From positions 1 to 64,000 of the forward strand of contig NZ_POPB01000322.1 of NCBI RefSeq assembly GCF_002964045.1: a stretch of DNA of 64,000 bases, read 5' to 3'. Under the pieces are notes generated by a model, which saw only the letters and a program-made list of their open reading frames with translations, made no database searches and was not told the DNA's origin. A program made the position numbers and the translations under genes. Each line of letters opens with the position of its first letter. Position 1 is the stretch's first letter. This document shows, piece by piece, positions 16,920-27,162 of the stretch. This DNA comes from Streptococcus suis (GTDB taxonomy: Bacteria; Bacillota; Bacilli; Lactobacillales; Streptococcaceae).

Positions 16920-18407
16920 TCAAGCTAAGATATCATAGATAGCTGTCATATCTAGCGACTCTCTCAAAATAGCTGCCAACTTATCGTACTCTCTATCTTT
17001 CATGGTCTGAATGGTTTCTACTTGTTGGTCAAGAGCAGGCAAACCTTTTTTGATCCTCAGTTGATTGAGGTAGTCACGAGTCCAGGCCACATTGTCAAAA
17101 ATACCATGTAGATAGGTCCCTTGAACCTGGCCTCCATGTCCAATGGCTCCATCCTGACGTTCCGTCACTTCTCCATTTTGCAAGACAATAGTTGAAAATG
17201 GTTGAACACCGTCAGCTAAACGTGTTTCCCCCATGTGAATTTCATAACCTTCTAAGCTGTAATCTCCCTGCTGAGCCTGAACTTGTGTGGTGCATTTGTT
17301 GGCTCGGAAAACGGTGGTCGTTTTCAGAAGGCCTAGCCCTGCTATCTTCTCAATGCTCGATTCCACCCCTAGAGGATCGGAGAGCTCTTGCCCCAGCAAC
17401 TGATAGCCACCACAGATGCCAAAAATAGCACTTCCTTCTTGGAAACAACGATAAATTTCTTTATCCAAGCCTGACTCTGCCAAATAGACCATATCTTCAA
17501 TGGTATTCTTGCTTCCTGGAAGAATCAAGAGGTCTGGGCTACCAAGCTCATCAGCAGGTCCAACATAGCGGACAGATACATCTGGATGCATTTCCAGACT
17601 ATTAAAATCTGTAAAATTGGACATCCTGTTCAGGTTGATAATCGCTACATCTAAGTCTTTATCTGGATTGAATTTCCGACTTTTCTGTACAAGAGCCACG
17701 CTGTCTTCACTATCAATGTGGAGCTGGGCATAAGGGACTACACCCAAGACAGGAACCTTGGTCAACTCTTCAATCATATCAATTCCTGACTGAAGTAGGG
17801 CAACATCCCCTCGGAATTTATTGATAATCACTCCCTTGATCCGCTGGCGGTCCTCCTCTGGCATGAGCATGATTGTCCCATAAATCGAGGCAAAGACACC
17901 GCCCTTGTCAATATCTGCAACCAGGATAACCGGTGCATCAACCAGTCTCGCCATGCCCATATTGACAATATCCCTGTCGTTCAAGTTGATTTCAGCAGGA
18001 CTACCTGCCCCTTCAAGAAGGATGACATCATTTTCAGCACAGAGTTCCTCGTAAACTTCCTTAATCTTAGGAAGCAGTTCCTGCTTAAATTCGTGATATT
18101 CAACAGCATCCATATCGGTCAAAACCTGACCCATGAAAACAACCTGGGATTTTCGGTCCGAAGTGGGTTTGAGGAGTACAGGATTCATGCGAACATCTGG
18201 TTCAATCTGAGCCGCCTCTGCTTGAAAGACCTGGGCCCGCCCCATCTCTTGACCTGTTTTGGTGATATAGGAATTCAGGGCCATATTCTGTGATTTAAAG
18301 GGTACAACCCGTAGGCCATCTTGCTTAAAAATACGACACAAGCCCGCTACGATAATACTCTTACCAGCATCAGATGCAGTTCCTTGAACCATCAATGATT
18401 TTGCCAT
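16920..18407 (-). CDS. cbiP: Adenosylcobyric acid synthase (glutamine-hydrolysing)
   Basis: The 495-residue protein has the dethiobiotin-synthetase-like ATP site MVQGTASDAGKS near its N-terminus and a C-terminal class I glutamine amidotransferase domain with the nucleophile in AIFGICGGYQLLG. It amidates four carboxylates of adenosylcobyrinic acid a,c-diamide. Its start lies 38 bases inside cbiO. Confidence 0.95.
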   Translation of the reverse strand: MAKSLMVQGTASDAGKSIIVAGLCRIFKQDGLRVVPFKSQNMALNSYITKTGQEMGRAQVFQAEAAQIEPDVRMNPVLLKPTSDRKSQVVFMGQVLTDMDAVEYHEFKQELLPKIKEVYEELCAENDVILLEGAGSPAEINLNDRDIVNMGMARLVDAPVILVADIDKGGVFASIYGTIMLMPEEDRQRIKGVIINKFRGDVALLQSGIDMIEELTKVPVLGVVPYAQLHIDSEDSVALVQKSRKFNPDKDLDVAIINLNRMSNFTDFNSLEMHPDVSVRYVGPADELGSPDLLILPGSKNTIEDMVYLAESGLDKEIYRCFQEGSAIFGICGGYQLLGQELSDPLGVESSIEKIAGLGLLKTTTVFRANKCTTQVQAQQGDYSLEGYEIHMGETRLADGVQPFSTIVLQNGEVTERQDGAIGHGGQVQGTYLHGIFDNVAWTRDYLNQLRIKKGLPALDQQVETIQTMKDREYDKLAAILRESLDMTAIYDILA

Positions 18408-19209
18408 AGTCTTTTCCTAACCTTTCAAAAAATACCTGTTCATTTTCTGCCAATGGAAGGCCCATTGCTAGATGTAGTTTTACTAGCCAAGGTAAAGATA
18501 GGCGCGCCTTCTCTAGTGTCTCCTTCTCTAAAAAGACACTGCCCACATCTCCTTCCAAGACCAATCTTCCCTTATCAAGTAGATAAACGTAGTCACAACA
18601 GTCATACATCAAATCCATATCGTGACTGGTCAAGATAATCTTAGTACCTTGCTTGGCCAACTTTTTCATCAAAAACATCATGTGATCTCGCCCACGCGGA
18701 TCTAGTCCTGCAGTCGGCTCATCCAGAAGTAAGTACTTGGGTTGTAAGGCTAAGACACCTGCAATCGCAACCTTTTTCTTCTGCCCATAGCTCAGATAGT
18801 GAACAGGCCGATTTCGCAGATGTTCAATATGCATATCCTTTAAAGCCTTATCCACCCGCTCCCTGATTTCTTGCTCAGGATAGGAAAGATTGCGAAGGGC
18901 AAGAGCCACATCATCTTCCACGACTGAATAAAACAGTTGTTGTTCAGGGTCTTGAAAAACAATTCCGACCTCTTGGCGATAGGCATACAATGCTTTTTTA
19001 GAATAAACGATCGGTTTATCTTGGTAAAATACCCTCCCATTCTGGGGCTGATAAAGTCCCATGATGACCTTCATCAAGGTAGATTTACCAGAACCATTGG
19101 CTCCTAAGACACCGACGATTTGCCCCTTGTCAAAGTCCATACTCACATCTTCTAGGACCTTGCCAAAATCGAAATTATAGGTATAACTGATATTCTCCAC
19201 ACTCAGCAT
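18370..19209 (-). CDS. cbiO: Cobalt ECF-type transporter ATPase
   Basis: The 279-residue ABC ATPase has Walker A GVLGANGSGKSTLMK, the signature LSYGQKKKVAIAGV, Walker B YLLLDEPTAG and the His switch in ILTSHDMDL. It energises the CbiMNQO cobalt transporter, whose other subunits precede it. Its 3' end overlaps cbiP. Confidence 0.93.
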   Translation of the reverse strand: MLSVENISYTYNFDFGKVLEDVSMDFDKGQIVGVLGANGSGKSTLMKVIMGLYQPQNGRVFYQDKPIVYSKKALYAYRQEVGIVFQDPEQQLFYSVVEDDVALALRNLSYPEQEIRERVDKALKDMHIEHLRNRPVHYLSYGQKKKVAIAGVLALQPKYLLLDEPTAGLDPRGRDHMMFLMKKLAKQGTKIILTSHDMDLMYDCCDYVYLLDKGRLVLEGDVGSVFLEKETLEKARLSLPWLVKLHLAMGLPLAENEQVFFERLGKDYGKIIDGSRNCI

Positions 19210-19218
19210 GATGACCTC

Positions 19219-19884
19219 CTAACGATCAAAGCGAAATTCTAACATATCATTGATCTGTCGATTTGCTCTCATCAATCTAGTAAATAATTGACTAGCTAAT
19301 AAGCCCATGGTTTGATAGCTCTGTTTCATTGTTCCAAAACCAAATTTCAAATCAAGTGTATCCCGCATGACGAGAAACTCTTCCAAAAACATGAAGATAA
19401 AACGATACATAAAGACAATAACTTCCAATAATTCGTTTGGAATACGAAAACTTCTTAGCAAGTCAATTAACTGTCTAAATGGTACAGTAAGAACAAAAAA
19501 GTAGGTAGACATCAAACAAGCATAACTTCTCGCAAACACCTCAAGGGTTTGCACTAGACTGGCCTGGCTGATGACTGCATAGCCCTTCCATAGAGGCAAG
19601 GTGAGAAGGACATCCTGCGATGGAGATGCTTGAAAACTCACGGCCATGGTTACTAAACTGATAAGAACAAAAGGAAGGGTTAACAATAGCCATTTTGCAT
19701 AGGTTTTCCAATGTAACTTTGCTACATAACAAGTCGCTGGAAATAAGGCTACTATAATAGCCCATTGTAGGCTAGGAATTCCTGTAAAAGAAATTCCTAG
19801 CAACAATAGGTAGATCCCTAATTTTACTTTGGGAGATAGCCCGACCAGTCTGTTCTGGTAGGCATATTGATCAATGATTAACAT
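19219..19884 (-). CDS. cbiQ: Cobalt ECF-type transporter transmembrane subunit
   Basis: The 221-residue polytopic protein has the CbiQ C-terminal coupling region (ELLEVIVFMYRFIFMFLEE, then RDTLDLKFGF). It couples the ATPase CbiO to the CbiM/CbiN substrate part. The ATG at 19884 is chosen because an AAGGGAAAG site precedes it and it overlaps the cbiN end by only 14 bases. A frame open to 20013 adds residues that lie inside cbiN. Confidence 0.9.
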   Translation of the reverse strand: MLIIDQYAYQNRLVGLSPKVKLGIYLLLLGISFTGIPSLQWAIIVALFPATCYVAKLHWKTYAKWLLLTLPFVLISLVTMAVSFQASPSQDVLLTLPLWKGYAVISQASLVQTLEVFARSYACLMSTYFFVLTVPFRQLIDLLRSFRIPNELLEVIVFMYRFIFMFLEEFLVMRDTLDLKFGFGTMKQSYQTMGLLASQLFTRLMRANRQINDMLEFRFDR

Positions 19885-20152
19885 ATTTCTTTCCCTTATG
19901 ATAACCGATGACATAGGTAATAATTCCGACACCAATACTACCTTGTAGCGTGAAGAGAAGACTTTCAATTTCACCACTAGCTGGTTCGTAAATAGAAGCA
20001 AACCAAGGCTCATAATCTGGATTAACCTCTGTAATGGCTACTTCAGCTCCTCCATCCGAACCACCAAATTCAGCATCTTTAGGTGCTAGGAAAAAGGCAG
20101 CAACAGCAATCAAGACACAGGTCAATAACAAGAAAATATTTTGCTTTTTCAT
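19871..20152 (-). CDS. cbiN: Cobalt transport protein CbiN
   Basis: The 93-residue protein has two hydrophobic segments flanking an extracytoplasmic loop with the conserved FGGSDGGAEVAITEVNP and YEPWFASIYEP patterns. It supports cobalt loading of CbiM. It follows cbiM with 1 bp between them. Confidence 0.92.
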   Translation of the reverse strand: MKKQNIFLLLTCVLIAVAAFFLAPKDAEFGGSDGGAEVAITEVNPDYEPWFASIYEPASGEIESLLFTLQGSIGVGIITYVIGYHKGKKYVNH

Positions 20153-20153
20153 C

Positions 20154-20876
20154 TTAGAATACCCCTACTTCTTCTTTTTTAGCATTGGCTACAACCAAGT
20201 TATACAGTACCACTGACAAAAGACCTTCAATAATTGCAATTGGGATTTGTGTAACCATGAATACACCCATAAATTTCACTGCCGCACCAACGACACCCGC
20301 TTGAGCATCTGGGAAGGCCAATGATAATTGTAGTGAAGTAGTTAGATAGGTTGCCAAATCAGCTACAAAGGCACAGAGGAAAATGGCCACGCGCTGATTG
20401 ACTTTCATTGACAGAGCTAATTTATAGACAAAGTAACCAACAAATGGTCCAACAACTGCCATTGAAAATCCATTTGCTCCCAGAGTTGTCAAACCACCGT
20501 GAGCCAAGAAAAGAGCTTGGAAAAGCAAACAAATTGTTCCTAAAACCACCATGACACTTGGACCAAACATAGCTGTACCAAAGCCGACACCAGTTGGATG
20601 AGATGTTGAACCTGTTACAGATGGAATTTTCAGGGCTGACAGAATAAAGACAAAGGCTCCAGATAGGGCCAAGCCAACCTTGTTTTCAGGGTTTTTCTGA
20701 ACCGATTTTTTTAGTTGAAATAATCCATAAAGGAAGAAGGGTGCAAAGATAGCAAACCAAAGCAAGGCATGAGCAGGAGGTAAATAACCTTCCATAATGT
20801 GCATGGCTGCTACTGGCGTAGCTGTAACTAGGGTCAGCAAAGCAACAAGTGCTAAAAGATTCAATAACTTTTTCAT
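20154..20876 (-). CDS. cbiM: Cobalt-specific substrate-binding membrane subunit CbiM
   Basis: The 240-residue protein has an N-terminal signal-like segment followed by [14 protein letters not shown]. In CbiM the processed N-terminus Met-His binds cobalt. Further motifs include [20 protein letters not shown] and membrane segments throughout. It begins the cbiMNQO block in the middle of the corrin-ring genes. SD AAAGGAG precedes the ATG. Confidence 0.94.
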   Translation of the reverse strand: MKKLLNLLALVALLTLVTATPVAAMHIMEGYLPPAHALLWFAIFAPFFLYGLFQLKKSVQKNPENKVGLALSGAFVFILSALKIPSVTGSTSHPTGVGFGTAMFGPSVMVVLGTICLLFQALFLAHGGLTTLGANGFSMAVVGPFVGYFVYKLALSMKVNQRVAIFLCAFVADLATYLTTSLQLSLAFPDAQAGVVGAAVKFMGVFMVTQIPIAIIEGLLSVVLYNLVVANAKKEEVGVF

Positions 20877-20895
20877 GTTATTCTCCTTTAATTTT

Positions 20896-21591
20896 TTAAT
20901 GTTTTTTGACTAACATAGTTGAGAAATATGATAATGTTTCATCCTGAGAAAGATTGGCAATGCCACGACGGATTTCTTGTTGTTCTGTGCTAGAACGGCT
21001 AACAAGAATCGTTTTTTCAAGCAGATCAAACTGTTTTAACAAGGGAAGCACTTCAGCAAGATGATTGGCCACCTTCATGATAACAACCGTTTCATGTGTT
21101 GCTAATACAGCCTCTAAGTGTTGAACACCTGCAGTCGCTGGAACAACTGCAAAGGATTCCTCATCCATGACCAAGGGCAAGCCTACTTCTGCAGCGATAC
21201 TGTTATAAGAAGTGATTCCAGGTATGGTCTTGGTTTCGATACGGTTTCCGATAATATCTAATAGATAACTATAGGTACTGAAAACCATGGGATCACCGAG
21301 AGTGATAAAGCCAACATTCTTACCTGCTCGAACATCTTCAACAATTTCCTCAGCGATTTCTAGCCACTGACCTTCTTTATGCGACTTATCCCTTACCATT
21401 GGAAAATGCCGTTGCTTGATGGTCAAGTCTTCACTAACATAGGGACTTGCAATTTCTAGTGCTAAACTTTTGGTGCCTTTCTTGGCTTCGGGAGTATAAA
21501 GAATATCAAGCTCTCCTAGGATACGACTGGCTTTTACTGTAACTAACTCACTATCACCAGGTCCAATACCGATTCCATAAAATCTCGCCAT
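20896..21591 (-). CDS. cbiL: Cobalt-factor II C20-methyltransferase
   Basis: The 231-residue SAM-dependent tetrapyrrole methylase begins [20 protein letters not shown] and has [18 protein letters not shown], typical of CbiL/CobI. It methylates C20 of cobalt-sirohydrochlorin. It follows cbiK directly, matching pathway order. Confidence 0.93.
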   Translation of the reverse strand: MARFYGIGIGPGDSELVTVKASRILGELDILYTPEAKKGTKSLALEIASPYVSEDLTIKQRHFPMVRDKSHKEGQWLEIAEEIVEDVRAGKNVGFITLGDPMVFSTYSYLLDIIGNRIETKTIPGITSYNSIAAEVGLPLVMDEESFAVVPATAGVQHLEAVLATHETVVIMKVANHLAEVLPLLKQFDLLEKTILVSRSSTEQQEIRRGIANLSQDETLSYFSTMLVKKH

Positions 21592-21600
21592 AAGCTACTC

Positions 21601-22368
21601 CTATTCAATAATTTTACTAAGGTGTTGAATATATCTATCCCGAATAGCTGCATATTCTCCTAAACCAATTAAGTGAGGTATCACTTCATAGCCGCGTTGG
21701 CTAAAGTAGGTATTCCACGAATCTTCATCATCTGACACCATATCATTGGTCGCATGTTCTCCTGCCACAAGCATGAATGGTGCTAAATGCACTTCTTTGA
21801 TTCCCTTAGATTTTAATTTCTCCTCAATCTGCTCAACAGGTGGATAGCTTTCGACGCAGCCCAGATATACCTGGCTTCCTTCCAGCATATGGTCTAAGGC
21901 AGCGTAAGCAACAAATGCATTGTGTTGACTTCCATGTCCCATTAAAACAGTAGCTGCCTGTTCACCAAAATGGCCATATTGGTCAATCAGTACTTGCTTG
22001 ACTTGCTGATAGTCGTCCTCACTGTGGAGCAAGGGCTGACCAACTTTTATGATGTCAAAATAGGTTTGGAATTCTTTTGATTGATTCAAGATTTTTTCAA
22101 ATTCAGATCCAGCAATAATGTGTAATGGCTGAATGTAAACTTCTCGAATACCCTCATCCTTCATTTGTTCCAGAGCTTGTTTAACAGTTGGAATATCCAG
22201 TCCCTCATTTTCCTTTATGCGTTTTAAAACAACTGTGGAAGTAAAGGCTTGATAAACAGCATACTGAGGGAAGGCCTCCTTGATTGCCTGTTCACAGGCA
22301 CCAATCGTTTTTTGTCTAGTTTCTGGATGAGTTGTTCCAAAACTCACCAATAAAATAGCTTTTGTCAT
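21601..22368 (-). CDS. cbiK: Anaerobic sirohydrochlorin cobaltochelatase
   Basis: The 255-residue chelatase has LVSFGTTHPETRQKTIGACE at the N-terminus, the metal-site His in IQPLHIIAGSEFEK and a second conserved His in VAGEHATNDM. It inserts cobalt early, marking the anaerobic route. Its start overlaps the end of the CobA-HemD gene by 4 bases. Confidence 0.93.
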   Translation of the reverse strand: MTKAILLVSFGTTHPETRQKTIGACEQAIKEAFPQYAVYQAFTSTVVLKRIKENEGLDIPTVKQALEQMKDEGIREVYIQPLHIIAGSEFEKILNQSKEFQTYFDIIKVGQPLLHSEDDYQQVKQVLIDQYGHFGEQAATVLMGHGSQHNAFVAYAALDHMLEGSQVYLGCVESYPPVEQIEEKLKSKGIKEVHLAPFMLVAGEHATNDMVSDDEDSWNTYFSQRGYEVIPHLIGLGEYAAIRDRYIQHLSKIIE

Positions 22369-23819
22369 TGGTTCTCCTTTATCAGAATGTCACGACACTT
22401 GTCTCGTATCGCCAAAATAGTCGGCTTGTCCGTTTCAACAATATTTGAAAAGCCTGCTTCCACCAGCTTATCACGTGTTGTTTCTCCCATAACGATAATT
22501 GGCAGTTCCTGAAGGTCTAGTCCTGTTTCCTCCACGAGAGTCACAAAATTAGCCGCAGCAACTGAATTTGGCAAGCAAACACAATCAAGATTCGTCCAAT
22601 CTTGAGGACTTAATTCCTTATCAAATGCAAGACTATGGGTGACTAGCACAGGGAAGTCATATAAGCTTCTTAAATCTGCTAGCTTGTGTTCTGGAGCCAC
22701 TAAATACCAAGATTCCTCAGTCTTTTCTAGTAAATCCTTAATGACCGGATCCTTACTTTGTATCCCTTTTGCCACCAATAAAATCCCTGCTTCTTCCAGT
22801 GTCTTAGCAGTATGGTGACCAATGGCTGCAAATTGAACATGGGATAGACTTCGTAAATCAATCCCTTCTTCTCGTAATTGAGCTAAGAACAGATCCCAAC
22901 TCTGCCTATCAGAAAATACCATTCCATCAACTTGTGACCAATCTGGTAATTCAAAGGCCAGCTTGTTAACCCGTGTACGACTTGGAAATTTAACCAGGGT
23001 CGCTCCATCATCTTTTAAGTAGGTTGGTAACTTCCCTGTCGCAGAATCCTGTAAGAAGATTCGCTTGCCATGCAAGGGAAGATGTTCATAGAAATTTAAT
23101 TCTTTCCTGAACGAAACCACATCACCTACTACGATGATAGACGGAGCTTTCATATTCTCTTGCAGGGCTAAGTCTTCAATGGTAGCTAAGGTTCCGTCTA
23201 TCGAACGCTGGTTTGGATGGGTAGCCCATTCTACAATAGCAACGGGAGTGTCCTTGGAAAAACCATTGTTGATAAGTTCTTGTGTAATAACCGAAAGATT
23301 TTTCATCCCCATTAAGAAGACTAGGGTACCTTTGAGCTGACTAATAGCTGCCCAATTCAGACTTTCCATTTCATCCTGCAAATGACCTGTAAAGACATGG
23401 AAGCTGGTCGCCTTATCCCTAAAAGTCATTGGGATGCCTGCATAAGTAGCTCCAGCAATAGCGGATGTGACTCCTGGGACAATCTCAAAAGGAATTCCAG
23501 CCTCTACCAAGGCTTGTGCTTCCTCACCACCTCGCCCAAAGATATAGGGATCTCCACTTTTCAGTCGGACAACACGTTTATTTTCCCTAGCCTTCTCAAT
23601 GAGAATACGCTCAATTTCTTCCTGGCGAATGCACGGCATTCCTGGTTTTTTTCCAACGTCAATCAACTGACACTTGTCTGATAGATAGGAAAACAAGTCC
23701 TGATTAACTAGACGGTCATAAACCAGAACATCTGCTTCACGCAATCTTCTAGCCCCCTTGACCGTTATCAGTTCAACATCACCAGGTCCCGCACCCAGCA
23801 AGCTTACAAATCCTGTCAT
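22365..23819 (-). CDS. cobA: Fused uroporphyrinogen-III C-methyltransferase / HemD-like protein
   Basis: Of the 484 residues, 1-240 form a CobA/SUMT methylase with [20 protein letters not shown], the GDPYIFGRGGEE loop and FLMGMKNL. Residues 245-484 resemble uroporphyrinogen-III synthase. The methylase makes precorrin-2 from uroporphyrinogen III. The ATG at 23819 has AAGGAG 6 bases upstream. An earlier in-frame ATG at 23834 overlaps that site. The HemD part duplicates the stand-alone hemD at 12988-13710. Confidence 0.92.
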   Translation of the reverse strand: MTGFVSLLGAGPGDVELITVKGARRLREADVLVYDRLVNQDLFSYLSDKCQLIDVGKKPGMPCIRQEEIERILIEKARENKRVVRLKSGDPYIFGRGGEEAQALVEAGIPFEIVPGVTSAIAGATYAGIPMTFRDKATSFHVFTGHLQDEMESLNWAAISQLKGTLVFLMGMKNLSVITQELINNGFSKDTPVAIVEWATHPNQRSIDGTLATIEDLALQENMKAPSIIVVGDVVSFRKELNFYEHLPLHGKRIFLQDSATGKLPTYLKDDGATLVKFPSRTRVNKLAFELPDWSQVDGMVFSDRQSWDLFLAQLREEGIDLRSLSHVQFAAIGHHTAKTLEEAGILLVAKGIQSKDPVIKDLLEKTEESWYLVAPEHKLADLRSLYDFPVLVTHSLAFDKELSPQDWTNLDCVCLPNSVAAANFVTLVEETGLDLQELPIIVMGETTRDKLVEAGFSNIVETDKPTILAIRDKCRDILIKENQ

Positions 23820-23846
23820 TCTAACTCCTTTCATTGCAAAACTATG

Positions 23847-24605
23847 TTATTTTTGAACTATTTTTATGTAGTCTTTTAATTCTTCTATGGACGATACCTT
23901 CTTAGGATAGTTCACCTTAGGCCTTGCGATGATAATGCAATCAACACCTAGCTCCTGACAGCCTGTGATTTTTTCACGAATACCGCCAACACTGCCACTT
24001 TCTTTGGAAACAAAGGCTTGAGCCTTGGACCGTAAAATCAGTTCCTTGTTGCACTCCTTGGAAAAGGGTGCCTTAATAGCATCAATCTGATCCGCGACCA
24101 TGCCCAATCGCTCACAAGCCAGCAAAACCTCAGAAGTTGGAAGAACACGAGCTACAATTCGTACATCAGGCAAGCCCTTAACAAAGAGGGGCAAGGTCTT
24201 ACTTCCTGTTCCCAAATAAACAGTAGAGTAGCCTTTTTCTTTTATCAGAGAAATAGCTTCTTCTGTAGAGTTTACCACTAGGGCTCCCGTCAAATTCCCC
24301 GTTTCCTTCCGCTCATACCGCAGGTAAGAAATGCCAGCAAGCTCTGCTGCTCTCATCGCCTCCTTGGAAACCAAATCTGCAAAAGGGTGGGTAGCATCAA
24401 TGATTTCATCGACTTGGTGTTCTTGGACAAAACTGACCATATCCTCTGCTGTCAATCGGCCCTGAATGACAGGTTGACCGAATTTGGATGCCAGATGTTT
24501 CCCATAGTCTGTCACCACCGATGTTGTTACCTCGATACCCAGATCATTTAGCAGAGCCAAAATCTCTGTGCTATCTGAGGTTCCTCCCAAGAGTAATTTC
24601 ATCAT
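23847..24605 (-). CDS. cbiJ: Cobalt-precorrin-6A reductase
   Basis: The 252-residue protein begins MMKLLLGGTSDSTEILALL and has the family patterns DEIIDATHPFADLVSKEA and FVSKESGSVGG. It reduces cobalt-precorrin-6A with NAD(P)H. Its start overlaps the cbiH stop (ATGA). Confidence 0.92.
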   Translation of the reverse strand: MMKLLLGGTSDSTEILALLNDLGIEVTTSVVTDYGKHLASKFGQPVIQGRLTAEDMVSFVQEHQVDEIIDATHPFADLVSKEAMRAAELAGISYLRYERKETGNLTGALVVNSTEEAISLIKEKGYSTVYLGTGSKTLPLFVKGLPDVRIVARVLPTSEVLLACERLGMVADQIDAIKAPFSKECNKELILRSKAQAFVSKESGSVGGIREKITGCQELGVDCIIIARPKVNYPKKVSSIEELKDYIKIVQK

Positions 24606-25327
24606 AGAGTGTATCCTCTAGGAGTGACCATTCGACCATTTTTAATATAGGTTTCTTTGTTTCCAACGATAACAATGGTCGTCATATCAACTAAGGACTC
24701 ATCCAAGTCTTTAATGGTTGTTAAGATATACTCCTCTTTCTTTCGACCAATATCCTTACCGATGCCGACAATGGTTTCTGGTGATTTATACTCTGCAATG
24801 ATGGAAAGGGCTTTGGACAGGTGGTCTGGCCGACCCTTGCTACGTGGATTGTATAGACAAATCACAAAATCACCCTGAGCAGCTGCGTGGAGTCGTTTTT
24901 CAATGACTGGCATAGGAGTCATCAAATCACTCAGACTGATATGACAAAAGTCATTCATCAAGGGAGCCCCCATGATTGCTGCAGCCCCCAAGCTAGCTGT
25001 AATACCTGGAATCACCTTGACTTCCAAGTCAGAATCATCACCAATCAGCTCTAAAATCAAGCCAGCCATGCCGTAAACGCCTGCATCACCACTCGACACC
25101 ACGCCGACATTCTTACCTGTTTCCAGAGCCAAATCAATCGCTTTTTGGCAGCGTTCAATTTCTTTCCGCATACCTGTCGCCACTAATTCCTTACCTTCCA
25201 CTAGGTGCAAAATCAAACGCATATAGGTCGAATAACCAACAATAATCTCACAATCCTCGATAGCCTTGAGGGCTTCTCCAGACATTAATTCCTCTTTCCC
25301 AGGACCTAAGCCAATCACATAGAGCAT
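24602..25327 (-). CDS. cbiH: Cobalt-precorrin-3 C17-methyltransferase (ring contraction)
   Basis: The 241-residue tetrapyrrole methylase begins MLYVIGLGPGKEELMSGEAL and has VVSSGDAGVYGMAG, ICLYNPRSKGRPDHL and a KDIGRKKEEYILTT stretch, all usual for CbiH/CobJ. It methylates C17 and contracts the macrocycle. There is no extra C-terminal iron-sulfur domain. Confidence 0.93.
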   Translation of the reverse strand: MLYVIGLGPGKEELMSGEALKAIEDCEIIVGYSTYMRLILHLVEGKELVATGMRKEIERCQKAIDLALETGKNVGVVSSGDAGVYGMAGLILELIGDDSDLEVKVIPGITASLGAAAIMGAPLMNDFCHISLSDLMTPMPVIEKRLHAAAQGDFVICLYNPRSKGRPDHLSKALSIIAEYKSPETIVGIGKDIGRKKEEYILTTIKDLDESLVDMTTIVIVGNKETYIKNGRMVTPRGYTL

Positions 25328-25347
25328 AGCATTCTCCTTTATATCTA

Positions 25348-26394
25348 TTAGTTTATAGGGACTTTACCTAAAGCAAAGGTACACCCATCTTTTGCAAATC
25401 GATTTGTTAGAACCTGGCCCTTGCTGGCAAGATCTGCACTAGCAAGTGCCACACTTCCTACTCCAACTGTTTTTTTCACAAAATCCGAACAAGGATACTT
25501 GTCAGCAACCTTCTCTAAGTCCTCCTTGCTATATACATCAAAGGGACAGGATAGGCTTTCTGCCAAGTCCAAAATTGCCTGTTCATCCTTCTTGACATCA
25601 ATACTGACAATCCTCGCAATTTCGGTTTGCTCAATTCCTTGTTCCTGACAAAATAGTTGAAAATTTTGATGAAAAATCTCAGAAGAAACATTTTTTCGTG
25701 CCCCAACTCCAAGTACATAGGGCTTGGGATAAATGACCGCAAGATGTTCGCGCTTGCTGGTCATTTCCTTCGTCTGTAAGAGGATAAGGGGGGCATCTCC
25801 AGCTAGGACTTCATCCACTTGATTGGCTTCAAGAAGGCTTAAGCCCCGCACATCTTCTATCCAAGGTTTTTCTTGATAAAAATAGACCTTTTCACGATTG
25901 GCCAACAAACCATTGAAAACCTTGACCAAGGGACGTAGGTCAGCTCGCCATCCATTGACGGATTTGGCAAGGGTATCTAAGGCAACAACATTTTGGACAT
26001 CGGTCGCCGTTGTAATGACTGGATTAGCTTCCAGAAGAGTAGCGATTTCCCTAGTCACTTCATTTGCACCACCCAGGTGGCCACTTAAGAGACTAATAAC
26101 ATTTGTCGCCTTTTCATCTAGAACAATGACGGCTGGGTCTGCCGCCTTGTCCTGAACAACAGGGGCAATAGCACGAACAACAATTCCCGTCGCCATAATA
26201 CAGACCAGAACGTCCACTTGTTGAAAGAGCTCTGCTATTGCCTGAGTAGGACGCTTATCAAAAGCTGTCACCTGGTTATCTGCCAATTTAGGCAGGCTAT
26301 AGATATGACAGGGTCGTGCCCACTTGCTTTTCAACCTTAGAGCCGTTTCTTTGCCAGTTTCTGTCAGGGCGACAAGGGCAACCTTACTGGGCAT
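25348..26394 (-). CDS. cbiG: Cobalt-precorrin-5A hydrolase CbiG
   Basis: The roughly 348-residue protein has an N-terminal domain with [17 protein letters not shown], a central [18 protein letters not shown] motif and the C-terminal domain starting [15 protein letters not shown]. It opens the delta-lactone and releases acetaldehyde. Start choice is uncertain: ATGs at 26394, 26409 and 26436 are in frame. The one at 26394 gives the shortest overlap with cbiF (11 bases). Confidence 0.9.
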   Translation of the reverse strand: MPSKVALVALTETGKETALRLKSKWARPCHIYSLPKLADNQVTAFDKRPTQAIAELFQQVDVLVCIMATGIVVRAIAPVVQDKAADPAVIVLDEKATNVISLLSGHLGGANEVTREIATLLEANPVITTATDVQNVVALDTLAKSVNGWRADLRPLVKVFNGLLANREKVYFYQEKPWIEDVRGLSLLEANQVDEVLAGDAPLILLQTKEMTSKREHLAVIYPKPYVLGVGARKNVSSEIFHQNFQLFCQEQGIEQTEIARIVSIDVKKDEQAILDLAESLSCPFDVYSKEDLEKVADKYPCSDFVKKTVGVGSVALASADLASKGQVLTNRFAKDGCTFALGKVPIN

Positions 26395-27157
26395 GGCTAC
26401 TTTTCCCATGGCGATACTCGTGTTCAAATTCTTCATGGTAGAGTTTTGAATAATAAAATTCCTGTCCTAGAAAATCACCAACCAGAATCAGAGCTGTCTT
26501 ACTGATATCCGCTTCTTTGACCTTCTCTGCAATGGTTTCAAGTGTGCCGAAAACCTTTTTCTCCTCTGGCCAAGTTGCCTTATAGATGACCGCAACAGGT
26601 GTAGTGGTCGGATAGCCACCTTGAACCAATTCTTCCACCACTTTTTCAATGCCTTGAATCGACAGGAAAATAGCCATTGAAGTACGGTGTTGGGCATAGC
26701 TTCGTAAGGATTCGCGTTCTGGAACAGGCGTACGGCCAGCCATGCGGGTAATGATGACACTTTGGGAAACTTCAGGCACTGTGTATTCTGTTCCAATACT
26801 AGAAGCCGCTCCTAAGAAGGAACTGACACCTGGGGTACAATCAAATGCAATACCTCGCTTCTTCATCTCCTCAATCTGTTCACGGATAGAGCCGTAGATG
26901 GAGAAATCACCTGTCTGTAATCGAACAACCTCCTTACCCGCTTTGACACCTGCTTCCATGACATCAATAATTTCCAACAAATGCATTCCAGCACTGTCAT
27001 AAATTTCTGCACCTTCCTTGCAGTATTCCAATAGGGCTGGATTGACCAAGGAACCTGCATAAATCACAACATCCGCCTGAGATAACTGCTTATAACCCTT
27101 CAAGGTAATCAGTTCCACATCACCAGGACCTGCACCAACAAAATGTACTTTCGACAT
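26384..27157 (-). CDS. cbiF: Cobalt-precorrin-4 C11-methyltransferase
   Basis: The 257-residue methylase begins [20 protein letters not shown] and has [38 protein letters not shown] and [14 protein letters not shown], all signatures of CbiF/CobM. It methylates C11. SD GGAG-like sequence lies just upstream, 5 bp after cbiT. Confidence 0.94.
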   Translation of the reverse strand: MSKVHFVGAGPGDVELITLKGYKQLSQADVVIYAGSLVNPALLEYCKEGAEIYDSAGMHLLEIIDVMEAGVKAGKEVVRLQTGDFSIYGSIREQIEEMKKRGIAFDCTPGVSSFLGAASSIGTEYTVPEVSQSVIITRMAGRTPVPERESLRSYAQHRTSMAIFLSIQGIEKVVEELVQGGYPTTTPVAVIYKATWPEEKKVFGTLETIAEKVKEADISKTALILVGDFLGQEFYYSKLYHEEFEHEYRHGKSSHAQ

Positions 27158-27162
27158 TCTCT

